Assembly (NCBI RefSeq): GCF_022458985.1
Contig: NC_061774.1
Coordinates: 11,460,616 to 11,524,615 of the forward strand
DNA from: Mugil cephalus
Taxonomy: Eukaryota; Chordata; Actinopteri; Mugiliformes; Mugilidae
Length of the DNA: 64,000 nucleotides
Reading direction: 5' to 3'
In this document: positions 39,700 through 51,329 of the stretch, one piece after another
Layout: each line of letters begins with the position of its first letter
Position numbering within the stretch: the first letter of the stretch is position 1
Notes under the pieces: model-generated
Told to the model about the DNA's origin: nothing
Seen by the model: the letters and a program-made list of their open reading frames with translations, nothing else
Database searches by the model: none
Position numbers and translations under genes: made by a program

Positions 39700-42600
39700 A
39701 TGGGGGAAATGTGGTGCTGCCAAATACCCGGGTTTGAGGACCACCTCCTCAGTGAGCTGCGGAGACAGCAACAGTGTAGCAAGTTCTGTGACACTGTGCT
39801 CAACGCAGAAGGTATAACACTCAAAAAAGCTAAATTACACACTTATTAATCGTCGCAGGTTGTGTCCTGTTACTTAGCACACTGCACGGGAAGGACGCAG
39901 GCATAAAAACCATCATTAACGACGTCCCCTCTGTCCTCCAGGCGTTTCGGTGCCAGCACACAGCTGTGTTCTTTCAGCCATGAGCCCCGACATCTCCTCC
40001 GCCCTCTCCTCCACCTCGGCGTCTTGTGCGGGACAGCGCCACCTCTTGGAGTTTCATTCTCTGGGCGCCTCCACCCTGCTCCACCTGGTCAGACTCCTGT
40101 ACTCTGGGGAGATGGCGGGGGAGACGGAGAGGGAAAAGCAGGAGGCCGTTTCTGCCGCGGCCAAGCTGGGCATCTACGGGCTGGTGGAGGTGGAGGTAAC
40201 AGAGGGGCGCAGCAAAAACAGAAACAAGGGTGGAGTCGGCCAGTGCGCAGAGGTGGGTGTGCAAACGGAGGCTGAGGAAAGAGAGGAGAGGCGTGAAAGT
40301 GGAAGGGACATTCAGACTCAGACTGAAGAGCTCACGGCTTACCCTGAAGCCTCCTTGGAGATCACTGATGTGGTTTCTTTCCCGAGTTCAGGACTGATGG
40401 ATTCCCATCTCATTTTCCCTCATATGGTCCCCTTCATCTACCCTCCAGCTGAAAACCAAACCCCACATCCTTGCACCGCTCCTCCAGCCTCCATACAGGA
40501 ATCCCCAGCAGCAGGAAGCGCTGTTTCTGTTGTGACATTGCCGTACACATCTGTCCCGTACACGTCCCTCCCTTATTTTTCCAGCCAAATGACCCAGTGC
40601 GCCGCCGGCGACCCTCAGAAGCAGTGGGCTGGTCCTCAGGGTGCAGGTAAAGATGCAGATTGGGGGGACGAGCGGATTGTGCAGTTTCAAGACGACATCC
40701 CGGGGTTCATCAGCTGCTTCCTGAACCCAGACCGAGAGGAGGGCGACAATGGGGGGAGATCGGGGAGGAGGCAAAGAGCCGGAAGAGTCGGTGCAGGCGA
40801 GAAGAGCGCCAGCAGGCCCCAGGCAAGGCCGAGAGCGAGAGGGGGCGCTCAGGTGGTGCAGGAGGTGAGGCTGGCTAAGAAGCAGAGCCCGTTCCTGCAC
40901 AGGTGGGGGAGGGCGGCGGCGCGCGTGACAGGTCAGGGCGGGGGGGCTGTCGGCAGGAGGCTGGACGTGAAGAGCAGGGAGCTCCTGAAGACGGAGAGGA
41001 GCCGTCAGAGAAGAGGACGCGGCAAAGCGTGGGAGCCGAGCCCGAGTGCGGACAAGCAGCCGTGCAGCAAAGGAAGAGGAGGACGGAAAAGATCGACACA
41101 GCAGCTCAAACGGGTGAGGGGGGGGTCGTCCGTCAGGCATCACATTCACAGCACCAAACATTTTAAGATTGTAAGCGCTCTTACTGGCCAGTTCATTAGG
41201 TACACACCTTGCTAGGAGCGGATTAGATCCACTTATTGTATTGGACCCCATGGTAAATCAATATCATGAAACAACCTGTCTATATTTGCTAATTCATAAA
41301 TTACTGCTATTTTACAGCAGTATTTACTTATTACATCTAGTTTTTAAATATTTGTCAAACCCATACAGAAATACTGAATTGTAGGGTAGAATTTATCTAA
41401 AATGATAAAATGACATAGTTGTTCTGTATTTGTGGCTTAACCGTGTTGAAAAACGTTCTATAGTTGATTAATTCATTTACTTCTAAGAGGACAATAGACA
41501 GACTCATTTTAATTCCTCACCTGTGTCTGCTCTATTTTGTGTTGTATCATTATTAATACACTCCTTTCCTTTATTACAGGACCGTGTCCCCGTTCGTTCT
41601 CCTCAAAAGCCGAGAGCTACATCAGCCGCTTCATTTCTCACACCTGCGCAAATCCGCCATGTTCAACCTTCATCTGGCTCAAGCCCGTCCCTCTGGCCTC
41701 CCCCTCCTCCCCGTTCTCCTCCCCCTCCCCCCGACCTGCTGTCCCCTGCATCCTCCTACGAGCCCCCGGCTCCGTCCCTCCTCCACACCACCTGCCTCCC
41801 TCCCCCGGACCCTCCGCCCCGGCAGGAGCAGTCCGAGCAAATCGATCGACTTCTGGAGGAGGTCATGATGGGGCTCGACGTCGCTGCAAACGGCGATCCG
41901 GGGGGGGCGAGGAGCAGCCGCGCCGTCGCCTCCGCTGGCAACGCGCGCGTCCAAAACGAACAGCAGCGCGACGCTGCCGGCGACCGGACGTCCGCGGAGG
42001 TCGTGGTGGTGGCGCGGAGAGCGGGCTGTTCCAGCTCCGATAACGGCGAGGTGCCCGCTCCGCAGCAGCAGTGCGACGAAGATATGAGCGACATCCTGGA
42101 GCACCTACTTCAGTTGTTTGAACATCAGTTTGAAAGCGGCGGTGGCAGAGAAGAGAAAGAGGCGGATGGTGCGGTCTCCACGGAGACCAGCCGGCCCCGC
42201 GCTGTCCCGAGTCAGCACGAGAAAAACAAGACGACGGCCTCTCACACCCCTCACCTGCACGACACGCAACATCAAGTCAGAGGCTCTGAATCGCCTGAAA
42301 CGGGGGAGAGACGCCCGCAGCCGAGGAAGGGCCGTGCTGAGGAAACGCCGGGAAAAGCTGCAAACAAACAACGGAAAAAGAGAAGAGCGACACACTATCG
42401 GTTCTCGTTGGAGAAGAGGGCGAGGACGAGGACGAGGAAGCCTCCAACTGACGCGGAGACCAAAGCCACGCGCGGCCGAGGAGACCAGCAGCTGCAGCAG
42501 ATGCCCGTGGTGAAGCTGCAGAGGAGGATCTTGCTGCCGTCCCAAGTCACATTGGGGGGAAACAGCTGTCGGGGTGTGGAAGGCAAGGTGATAGACAGCT

Positions 42601-44307
42601 CTAATTACGCTCCACTGGTGTTTCCTGTCTCTTTTGCCTGCTCTCACCAGTCAAACACAAACATCAAACAGAAACGGAGCAGGTCCTCCTGCTCATGTTC
42701 CCAGCACAGCCTCGTAGTCAGGGCTGAGTATTTAAGTCGCCTGTGGTTTGCTCATAAAGTGGCTGCATTCCTGCTGCTCATACTGGTTTAAAAGCCTCCG
42801 GCCTCGCTACCCACAAGGAAACATTCAGCTCAGTGTGGAGCGGAGCGGCCTGGTCAAACCTTCCACTTTAAAGCTGTACACACTACACACACATATATAT
42901 GTGTGTGTTATCTGTAACTTGACTGACTGAGAATGTTTTACTCTGAGGGTGAAAATCTGAAAGGTTTTGTCTGTGTGTGTATTTTTCTCAGCTCCCTGTA
43001 AAAGCAAAGATCGGTCCGTTATCGGCGAACGGCCCTGAAAGAAACAAGAACAGAGCCCTCAGAGAAACAAAGACGTACCCAATCAGGAGCAGGCTGAATA
43101 AATCGTATCAAGTCATGGTGAGCATTAACCCTTTTCCTACGAGATCAAGGACCGTGCGTGTCCTTAGATTTTACTTTACTGGGGATGAAATAGCAGTATT
43201 GACTTTTTCGCCGTGACATTTTGTGCACAGTCACGGTCACCAGGCGATGACTTCAGATACACCCTGTTGGCCCCTTGTACGCCAAAAAAACCCATTTGTT
43301 CTATCTCAAAATGTTCATTAGACAAACATTCAAGGTTACCAGATTTAATAGCTTTGTAATTATTTTTCCTTTCCTTTCGTTTTTTTTTTTTTTTTTTTTG
43401 TCCATTATGACCAAATAATCTCCAACAAAAAGGCCTCAGTTGTAATTTGTGTTTAGCAAATGTTACCCTGCTGCCGGTTGAGGCTAGAATGCGAACTTGT
43501 GGGGTCATTAGAGCCTAACTCTTGTTTTAATTTGCGCTACAGGTCAACATGCCTGTTCTTGGTGCACCACTTCTAGACAAAGAGCAACCCTCAACGCACA
43601 AACCGGACAGACCCAAGGAGCACAGACGACAAATGAATTTATCTGTAAGCGTGAGTTCAAAGCCACCAATTCAGCTGCGATCTGCAGATCCCCGTGGTGC
43701 ACGCGGACAGCGAGAGAAAAATCATGAGAGACGCGAAGAAGCGTCGAACGAGGAGGAAGGGGCCCTGGCAAGGAGGGGAAAAAAGAGGAGAGGGGAACCA
43801 AACGGGGGCGCGCACGACGACGCTGCCGTCGCCAAGACGCTTTGTTTTGATCAAATGACAAAGCTGAGCTGTAACAAGCAGAACAAGCTGAAACAAGCAA
43901 CAGTGGCGGTAAAAGAAGCCCCGGATGCTGAGCGCCTCCCGCTGACCAGTGAAGAAGATTTCCAAGGAGAAAAACGAAAAGAAAAAACGGTCCTGAGTGA
44001 AATCAAACTCACGGAAACTCAGACACGTTTGACGGAGACCAGCACTGATGTTTGTTTAACCGGTGTAGAAGGAGACGTGGACGGTTCCGAGACTCCAACT
44101 CCTTCGCATCCTGCAAAGGAGTCGAGTGTTGAGTCGTCAGGAACCCCCGAAGAAGACGTGGAGGTCGACGTGACTGGAAGTTCCAGTCCCGTCCCTGATC
44201 CAGTGAACATCAGCTGGACGGAGTCTTCAGAGGAAGACGAGGACGTGGACATTGAAGAGCTCACTTTGTCTGAGACCTGCGTTGCTGTGACGCAAGTAAT
44301 GTCCTAA
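39700..44307 (+). CDS. btbd18: BTB domain-containing protein 18-like, 5 exons
   Basis: Exons 39700-39811, 39942-41113, 41580-42587, 42992-43117 and 43543-44307 join in frame to 1060 aa, longer than the roughly 700-aa human protein. The BTB/POZ fold covers about residues 5-122: HLLSELRRQQQCSKFCDTVL, then VPAHSCVLSAMSPDISSAL, then HLVRLLYSGEM and AAAKLGIYGL. The rest is mostly disordered. It has a proline-rich patch (PPPPPRSPPPPPDLLSP), several Arg/Lys-rich stretches resembling AT-hook-like basic segments, and an acidic C-terminus (SSEEDEDVDIEELTL). In mouse BTBD18 is a nuclear factor that promotes transcription elongation at pachytene piRNA loci. I chose the ATG at 39700 because it is in frame with the BTB start; a second Met lies three codons on. 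Assignment rests on the BTB plus neighbourhood with ctnnd1. Confidence 0.8.
41175..41257 (-). mobile_element. Tc1/mariner terminal remnant in btbd18 intron 2
   Basis: The text ACTGGCCAGTTCATTAGGTA followed by CACACCTTGCTAG and, 30 bp on, TTGGACCCC recalls the end of a widespread fish Tc1-like transposon. That element's 3' end reads GTCCAACCC...CTAGCAAGGTGTACCTAATAAAGTGGCC on the opposite strand. Only the terminus is present and no transposase is left. Family identity is from memory. Confidence 0.6.
42588..42991 (+). other. btbd18 intron 3 with 24-bp palindrome
   Basis: The intron holds a perfect palindrome at 42885-42908 made of (AC)n(AT)n(GT)n, the same building plan as the large array at 35097-35352. 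Reading through this intron stays open for about 70 codons, so intron retention could give a different C-terminus. Confidence 0.6.
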
Positions 44308-44850
44308 GTGTCTTTTAGTTTTATTGCGTTCCCACCTTGACAATCACGTGAGGGACTTTTGTTTTACTCGCCCACATACGTTTAACGAGAGAAGATAATT
44401 TTGCTTTGCACAGAAGGAATAAAACATGCACCATGACGCATAAAGAGACCGTAAGGAGCAACACATCACCACGACTGTGCAGATATTTAGTTTCACCTCG
44501 TTCAGCTCAGAGAACAAACTTTAAACTCTAAGGTTTTAAGGCCGAGTTATCAGGTTGATAACGCTCATTTATTATGCAGATATGTTCAGCAGCGTTTGTT
44601 TTAGCTGTTAAAAACAACAGTTTAGAGTTTTACTGCAAAAGAAAAGCATTTAGCAGTGTTTTATTTGTTTTACATAAGACTGCAACTACATTAGTTGTAA
44701 GAGCCGGTCGGTGCTGTCAGCCTCTGTTCTGCCCGAACGTTCCAGGAACACACTTATCATCTTCAGTGTCTTCTCAGGTTGTGTTCTTTGTGGTACTTTT
44801 GGATATAAGATCTGATTTCTACAATAAAGTTTCCTCAGTTTTCTCGATTC
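44308..44850 (+). other. 3' UTR of btbd18 with two poly(A) signals
   Basis: AATAAA occurs at 44418-44423 and again at 44823-44828 after the stop codon. Either could end the transcript. Confidence 0.5.
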
Positions 44851-46284
44851 TACATCAGTTTTTTACTGACTCCTCTTCATGTGCACATCAGAAAATTACA
44901 GATTATTATTTCTGGAACCGAAACAAAGACTCATATGCAGTAACATGGTCAATGTGGCTGATCAGTTACAGCTAGCGGACTGTGTCACTTGTGTAACTGT
45001 TGAGGAAACGCTAATTCATACTCTTTTAAAAAACCCTTTCCACTCAAATTGTGTTTGGTCCCTCTTTCTCTTCTTGGATGTTTAAACTTGAGCTGTTTGG
45101 GTGTGGCCAGTTTTATACAAGAAGAAGGTGGAAAGTGTCTCTGAGCTCACTTAAATCCTAAATCTCTGTTATGCCCTGGGCAAGAAAGGCTTTAAGAAAG
45201 AATGACCGGTCGGTGAAGTAACTCCCGACTGTTTCTGTTTTTAATTGAGGGAGGAGGCGTGCGTGGCTTTTTAAGAATTTCTACTTGTTTTCTTTTTCAT
45301 GAAGGAGTCTTCAGATCTATGTCTACACATTGTTATATTTTATCCCGCCATTCTCACTAATCCTGTGTAACTGAAAGTAGTTTAAATGATATATTAGTCA
45401 TCAGTGTTGGCATGAACAGAATATGAAGAAGAAAAAGGGTTTGGGTTAATTTAGGAATAATATCATTACTTGGTTTGTCCAGCAGAGGGCGCTCTGAACC
45501 CACTATTTACAAAACTCATGTATCAGCCGAGTGGAGACGGACTTCCCTCATGATAGATAATAGGCGGCAAATACGGTGCTGGAAAGTTAAATAGTAACAA
45601 ACAATAACCTTTTCAGTAAAATTATAACATAACTGTCTGTCATCCTCGCATCTGCCGTGCTCGTAAAATAAATTGTATTTGCTAATATATTGATTTAATT
45701 TTTTATTTAATTATCCTATGTAAAAAAAAAAAAAAAATTACATTCTTTACATTTCTTTGACCAGCTCAGCTGATGGCAACTCTGTAGCAGTCAGTACAAA
45801 TGATGCAGCTAGTCTCACTATTATTCTGTATTATTGTGTATTTGTAGCACATTCATTAAGTTCTCAAAAGGTTTTTTAACATGTTTGCATTTACTTTAAT
45901 TGGTGGTTTTGTCCAGAGTGGTGAAGATGCTTCATTATTTTCTGTTTGCTTTCGTATCACTAGTTAGTGCTACAACACTATGAGTCTTCATGGACAGCTG
46001 ACTATCCTTAGATTAGTTTGGCAGGCAGAGTTTTAAATGCAGGACCAACCCCTGTAATGAACCTGTGAGATAGGCTGAAAACACATTTCCACTTTACTAA
46101 ATGTAAACAGTCAGTGTCAGAGGGGATGCCACAGCCTTTGGAGACGTCTTTCAGGCCTGCAGGTTGGATGTGCTTTACGGGAGGGGAGGGAAATGGACTT
46201 TATTCATGCGTTTGTGATTTTCAAACTCCATCCACACGCTCTCAGCCAAACTGCATGCGAACTTAAAAATAATAAAAAGCGATA
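44851..46284. other. Spacer between btbd18 and cryba1-like
   Basis: No gene seen. It includes a strong CTCF-like motif (45479-45492), a poly(A) run near 45722 and otherwise AT-rich DNA. Confidence 0.5.
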
Positions 46285-46301
46285 CGTGAAGTGAAAATGA
46301 G

Positions 46302-46307
46302 TTTATT
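46302..46307 (-). terminator. Poly(A) signal of the betaA-crystallin gene
   Basis: AATAAA on the minus strand, about 450 bp beyond the stop codon of the crystallin gene. Confidence 0.6.
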
Positions 46308-46760
46308 CGATATCAACCTGTGGACCAGCCTCCTACACACAACAACAAAACACATCTGAGCTGCACCACACAGAGGTTTTTCCTGAACATGGCGCCCTGC
46401 TGGAGCTTCACCTCCCCCTCCGTCTGACTCCCTCTGCTCAGGTGAGAGCACAGTGCAGATGCGCGTTTGTGTGCGAGTGCGAAGGGACCTCTAGATCAAA
46501 TAAAAAGACACGGTGCGAGTGTCAGCTATGTGGATGTGCGTGTGTGGAGCGCGAGTTTCCCTGTGCTTTAACCATGCGATATTGTCTCTTATCGCACTCT
46601 GGCTGCGGCTGTGGATCAGTGGTGGGTAGCGGTGTTGTCAGGTCGGGGCGGCTAAAGTCAGGAGGAAGGAAAGGATTGAAGAGAGCAAGAAAGAAAGGGA
46701 TGAAGGGGTTGTGGGTGAAGGGGGCGGGGGTCTCAGTCTCAGCCTGTTCTCCTCCTCCTC

Positions 46761-48153
46761 TCAGTGCTGGATGCGCCTGATGGACTGGATCTGGGGGGTC
46801 TGACAGTGGGAGCCCCAGTTCCTCCAGTGCTGGTAGTCTCCGCTGTGTCTCTCGCACTCCATGATGTACTGCTGGCCCCTGTAGCCGGGGTACTGGTAGC
46901 ACACGAAGCTGTGGGACAGACGGGGGAAGGCGGAAATAGTTAGCGGGACTATTTTAGGAGCTGCATGAGCTGCTTTAGCAAGTTTGGAATTTGGTTAGAG
47001 CTCAGAGCATCCAGCTGGTATGTCTGTTAATGCATGCTGACAAGGGAGCTGACAGGCTGTGTAGAGAGACATAAGTGATGTTTAATGGTACCAACATGTA
47101 GCTAGGACAGGGTACGAAGACCTGGAGATTTGAAGTGGCATTCAAAGGAGCATTTCTAAAGCTACTCAAGACAAGTTCATATCAACTTACGCGCCGCACT
47201 GCACGTGCATGGAGCCAACCTCGGGCATCATCCATCCCATGCCCTGAAGGGAGGGGTAGTCGTCACAGAGCTCCACGCTGCGGCCCATGAAGTTCTCCCT
47301 CTCGAAAATGATCATGCGACTGCTCTGGTGGGACTGAGAAAAAACAAGACATTTACTGCTTGTTTTGTGGCGCCCGAGCTGGGGCGGGGAGCGGGGAGCG
47401 GGGAGGTACTCACGGCGCAGTAGATGGGGCGCAGGGACATGAGGCGCTCCACGTGGTAGGAGATGTTGCCGCTGTAAGCGTCCCAGTGGGGGTACTCTCC
47501 CCTCTCCAGGATGAACTGCTGGCCCTGGAAGTCGTGGTGCTCGAAGCCCACCCAGCTTCACACGGAGACACAGGGAGAGAGGACTGTTTACACAGTGGTC
47601 CCTTTACTCTGGAGGTTAAAGCTGCAACTTTTCTAACTTTCACTGCTCCAACTGGTAAATATTAAGACATTACTTTCCCAAATGGGATTTTTAATAACAC
47701 CAGCTTTCACGGTGTTTTAGTTCTCCCACATAACTCCCCTACATCCTCTCTGTACTGTTCAACATGGCTGTTTTTCACCATATTACCACTACACTAGGTC
47801 TAATTTTCCTCTTGTTATTCCAAACACATATAGCCGGAGACACTCACGCTCCACTCTCCACCCTGATGGAGCGGATGTTGTCCAGGCCGCACTCCTGGAT
47901 GTTGCAGCACTCGGAGGTGAACTCCAGGCACTTTCCCTGGAAGTGCTCCTGCTCGAAGACAGTCACCTGAGGAGACGGTGGGACGAGAGGTGAGGGGTGG
48001 GAGCCACCAGAAAGGAGCTTACAAGCGGTAAGACTGTTTACCCTTGTTTATGTCAAGTCCAGTGAATATTATGTTTACCTTGAAGAAAGGAGCCATGCCC
48101 ATTCCTGAGTTGACCAGTGGCTGCATCATTGGAGACCTTGTAGTTCTGTACAT
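46761..48153 (-). CDS. cryba1l1: Beta-crystallin A1-like, lens structural protein
   Basis: Minus-strand coding exons are 48079-48153, 47848-47966, 47414-47555, 47191-47333 and 46761-46908, joining in frame to 208 aa. After a 25-residue N-terminal arm ([13 protein letters not shown]...) come four Greek-key motifs, one per exon. They are marked by [51 protein letters not shown] and [18 protein letters not shown]. The protein ends IQSIRRIQH, as acidic beta-crystallins do. One exon per Greek key is the standard betagamma-crystallin gene plan. It would be an abundant cytosolic lens-fibre protein that forms hetero-oligomers with basic beta-crystallins. The sequence is closest to the betaA1/A4 group; the paralogue suffix is uncertain. 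A non-coding first exon ends at a GTAAGG donor near 48490. Confidence 0.92.
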
Positions 48154-48555
48154 CTTTACTCCTGAACAAATATTGACAGAGGAGAGGACATGAAGCGCAA
48201 GAAAATGTCCTTTCGAATAATAATTCAGTTTTAGCAGTTTAACACTGTTCGATTTCTATTAGCAGGAACAGCACAAATCTTTGAGAATCATTTCTGCTAC
48301 CCGGCTATAGCTTTTCTCATAAAACTCTAAAAAGCATCTGGAGGGGCCCCCAAACAGTTCATTAACTTAACAAAGCGTTGTACAGGTGTCAGAAAGTGCT
48401 TTTGGATTTCTGTTTCTGTGCGGAAGCACCTGCAGCGCGCCTGTCTGCGTGACCCTGAGCTGAGTGGAAAGCAGAGATGCAGCCTTACCTAGATTGGCAC
48501 TTTTTTTGGAAGAGCTCGGGTGTGGTACGCGCCTACCGCCTGCCTCGCGTGGAGC
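48154..48555 (-). other. 5' non-coding exon and intron of the betaA-crystallin gene
   Basis: The coding exon begins with 5' UTR after a GTTCAG acceptor near 48168. A GTAAGG donor (minus strand, near 48490) ends a non-coding exon that starts about 30 bp below the TATA box at 48579-48585. Confidence 0.55.
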
Positions 48556-48578
48556 TTTGAGAGAACCTGGCGCTTCAG

Positions 48579-48585
48579 TTTTATA
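48579..48585 (-). promoter_or_regulatory. TATA box of the betaA-crystallin gene
   Basis: TATAAAA-type sequence on the minus strand in a GC-rich promoter, about 90 bp upstream of the non-coding exon donor. Crystallin promoters usually carry a TATA box. Confidence 0.65.
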
Positions 48586-49530
48586 CCGACGGTCGAGGGG
48601 CGCGCATGCTGTTGCGCGTCCCCGCGCCGTGCAGCCTGTCCGTGTGGCGCAGCAGCAGAATCGAGGCGCGCCCTCGGCGTCGCCGCTGCGCGGTCGCTGG
48701 ATGGACGCTGTTGTCCTGCCCCAGCGGCTAGCTCAGCAGATCCCATAGAGCCGCCGAGGCTCGGACACAAAGGGGCTCCGGTATGTTCGGACCCCGGTCA
48801 GCAGTACTGCGCGTGCCCTGGCACAAAGGCCGGGATCGGGGTGGAGAATGTGGGGATTAAGGGCGCAGCAGAGAGGCGCACAGAAGGAGAAAACTAAATG
48901 AACGAATGCATGGAAATATCAAAATCGTAGTTAAAGTTAAAATTAGCATATTGTCGTGAGACGCTGTTGCGCGCGCACCTTCAAGGCTGCAGGTGCACCT
49001 GTGCAGGTGTCCTATTTAGCTAAATCAATAACTATCACGGATGAGTCCTTATGATTAAACAGTGATGCACATACAGATAAATAAAACAAAATGCAGTCAT
49101 ATCACATTTATCAATCCACCAGAAATAGAGATTAAACACGATGCCTCTTAAATCAAGGCTCTGCTGTCTGTGACTTTATATCTGTGACATGTAAAAGTTT
49201 GTAGATCCCACATGGACATGGATATTCCCAGATGGTGCTCTACAGACACAGCACTTGCAGAGGACACATGGTTACAACACGTGCTGTTCTGTGTGAATTT
49301 AATCGAGTGTTTATACATCAGAATCACTGAAGACAGAAAAGAGAGTATGAAATTTAAAACTTAAATCGCTACTTTTCATTCTGTTCCCCAGCTTCTGCCC
49401 GTCCCCCTCTGCCTCTGCCCGTCCCCTCCGTCCGTCCCTCACTGATGATGAGGGGCTTCTTTTGTCTCCCGCCTCTGACCTCAGCAGGTTTGTTTCTCTC
49501 TCCATAATCCCTCTCCTGTGGGCGCCAGCG
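48586..49530. promoter_or_regulatory. Shared intergenic region of the divergent crystallin pair
   Basis: About 0.95 kb separates the two TATA boxes. The left third is CpG-rich, the middle AT-rich. Half Maf sites (CTCAGCA) occur at 48732-48738 and at the right end. No separate gene is seen, although open frames cross it on both strands. Confidence 0.6.
49473..49486 (+). promoter_or_regulatory. Candidate Maf response element
   Basis: CTCTGACCTCAGCA matches 11 of 14 positions of the C-MARE TGCTGACGTCAGCA. It lies 45 bp upstream of the crybb1-like TATA box. Large Maf proteins are known activators of betaB1-crystallin promoters through MARE-like sites close to the TATA box. Confidence 0.5.
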
Positions 49531-49537
49531 TATAAAA
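49531..49537 (+). promoter_or_regulatory. TATA box of the betaB1-crystallin-like gene
   Basis: TATAAAA about 75 bp upstream of the donor (49607) of the short non-coding exon 1. Confidence 0.8.
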
Positions 49538-49559
49538 GCGAGGGGCGCAGTCCGAGCCG

Positions 49560-49606
49560 CACGCACTCTGACTGAGGCTCGGCGTAGGCATCGCACACAC
49601 AGACAG
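49560..49606 (+). other. Non-coding exon 1 of crybb1-like
   Basis: Short GC-rich leader about 25-30 bp below the TATA box, ending CACAGACAG at a GTAAGG donor. Betagamma-crystallin genes typically have a short leader exon. The start is approximate. Confidence 0.65.
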
Positions 49607-49806
49607 GTAAGGTACACGCACATACCGTATACACGTGGAGATGCAACACCGGAGATTAGAGTTAAATCTACAAATTGTTCTGAATACCTCACAGTATAGA
49701 AGCTTTCCTCTGTCTCTGAATGCTTCCTTTCCCCCAATAACGAGTTCATTTGTCACATGAGCATATCCTCATTCACTGTTTGCCCCTCTCTTTCCACCCA
49801 GTAATC

Positions 49807-50799
49807 ATGTCCAGTGGAGATAAGTCCAAGACTTCTTCCCAGACTGACGGGAAGGCTGCTCAGGGCAAGAAGTCTGAGATGGGAATGATGTCCTACAAGG
49901 TGGGTGCCTCTCCTGTGGGACTCAGATTCCGATCACGTGATCCTCTACTGACTCTTGCGTGTGCATTTGCTCCCACCAGATGTACGTGTTCGACCAGGAG
50001 AACTTCCAGGGTCGCATGATCGAGATCAGCAACGAGTGCATGAATGTGTGTGAGATGGGCATGGACCGCGTGCGTTCCCTGCGTGTTGAGTGTGGACCGT
50101 AAGTCTCAGAAAAGACATCTGTTCATTTTTGCGTGTAACATTTTGACATGGATGCTTGATTAGACCGTCTTACCCGCAGCTTCGTGGGCTTCGAGCAGAT
50201 GAACTTCTGCGGTGAGATGTACATCCTGGAGAAGGGAGAGTACCCTCGCTGGGACTCCTGGAGCAACTGCCAGAGGAATGACTACCTGCTGTCCTTCAGG
50301 CCCGTCAGAATGGTAAAAACACCCGTAACCATTCGTTTGGCTCCTCACCCTCTTACGTTTCCGTCATATTTTGCTCACATTTTTCTCTCTTCCAGGACCC
50401 TGAGAAGCACAAGATCTGCCTGTATGAGGTGGGAGAGTTCAAGGGACGCAAGATGGAGATCATGGACGATGACGTTCCCAGCATGTTCTCCTACGGCTTC
50501 ACCGACAGAGTGGGCAGCATCATGGTCAGCTGTGGAACGTGAGTGTCGAGCATCAGAGCAGCCGAGGTGACACTGACAGAAGCCGATGAGGAGATTCAAA
50601 AGTTTCTTCTTTTTCGTTTTTTTCCAGCTGGGTGGGATACCAGTTCCCCGGATACCGTGGCAGCCAGTACCTGCTGGAGAAGGGCGACTACAGGCACTTC
50701 AACGAGTACGGCGCCCGTCATCCTCAGTTCCAGTCTGTGAGGCGTATCCGTGACATGCAGTGGCACCAACAGGGCTGCTACACCATGGCCAGCAAGTGA
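49807..50799 (+). CDS. crybb1l1: Beta-crystallin B1-like, lens structural protein
   Basis: Coding exons 49807-49899, 49980-50098, 50180-50312, 50396-50538 and 50628-50799 join in frame to 219 aa. A 31-residue polar N-terminal arm rich in Ser, Lys and Gln precedes four Greek keys: [51 protein letters not shown] and [21 protein letters not shown]-terminal arm ([18 protein letters not shown]) follows. Both arms, the [10 protein letters not shown] stretch and RDMQWH place it with betaB1 rather than betaB2/B3. It is a cytosolic lens protein that pairs with acidic beta-crystallins such as the one encoded head-to-head 1 kb away. The paralogue suffix is uncertain. Confidence 0.93.
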
Positions 50800-51295
50800 G
50801 GTTCAGGGAAGGAGAGAAAGAGAAAGAGTGGAAATGAGGGAGAGGGGCGGAGGAAGAGGGAGAGGGGTAGAGATGTCTGAGGCCTTTACCTCAGTAGCTT
50901 AAAAAAAGGTCTATGATCTGATGCAGTGAGAGGAAGGGTGAGGATGTGTATCGGCCCCCTAATCGGAGACAACACCTCAGTGGAAGGACCGGCTGGACCA
51001 CAAAAGCCACCCTCCTTTCCTCTCTGTCTTTACTTTTCTCTTTCTCCCCTGTGGGCTGAGCTTGAGCTTTGCTTTCCCCCCTTTCTCCCTTTTTTTAAGT
51101 CTCTCACTTCATTCCCCTCCTCATTCCCCTGACACCAAAGAGCACCATGCCTCTTGCTTCTTTTACACCCACGATTCTGGGCTCCGGGTATGATGCACCA
51201 TGGGAAACTGAGTTCCTAGAGCCCCTTGCCCCTGTCTTCTTGCCCCTGTGCACTGCACGCCCCTCTCTGCTGTACAGAATACTGGCCAAGTTTTC

Positions 51296-51301
51296 AATAA
51301 A
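51296..51301 (+). terminator. Poly(A) signal of crybb1-like
   Basis: AATAAA about 500 bp after the stop codon, followed by T-rich sequence. Confidence 0.7.
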
Positions 51302-51329
51302 AAGGAAAATTTTGATTTCAAAGATGCTG

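Noticed and set aside
40388-42647. Minus-strand frames of 140-290 codons inside btbd18
   Set aside because: They are antisense shadows of long exons 2 and 3; composition is Pro/Arg/Ser-rich without domain signal.
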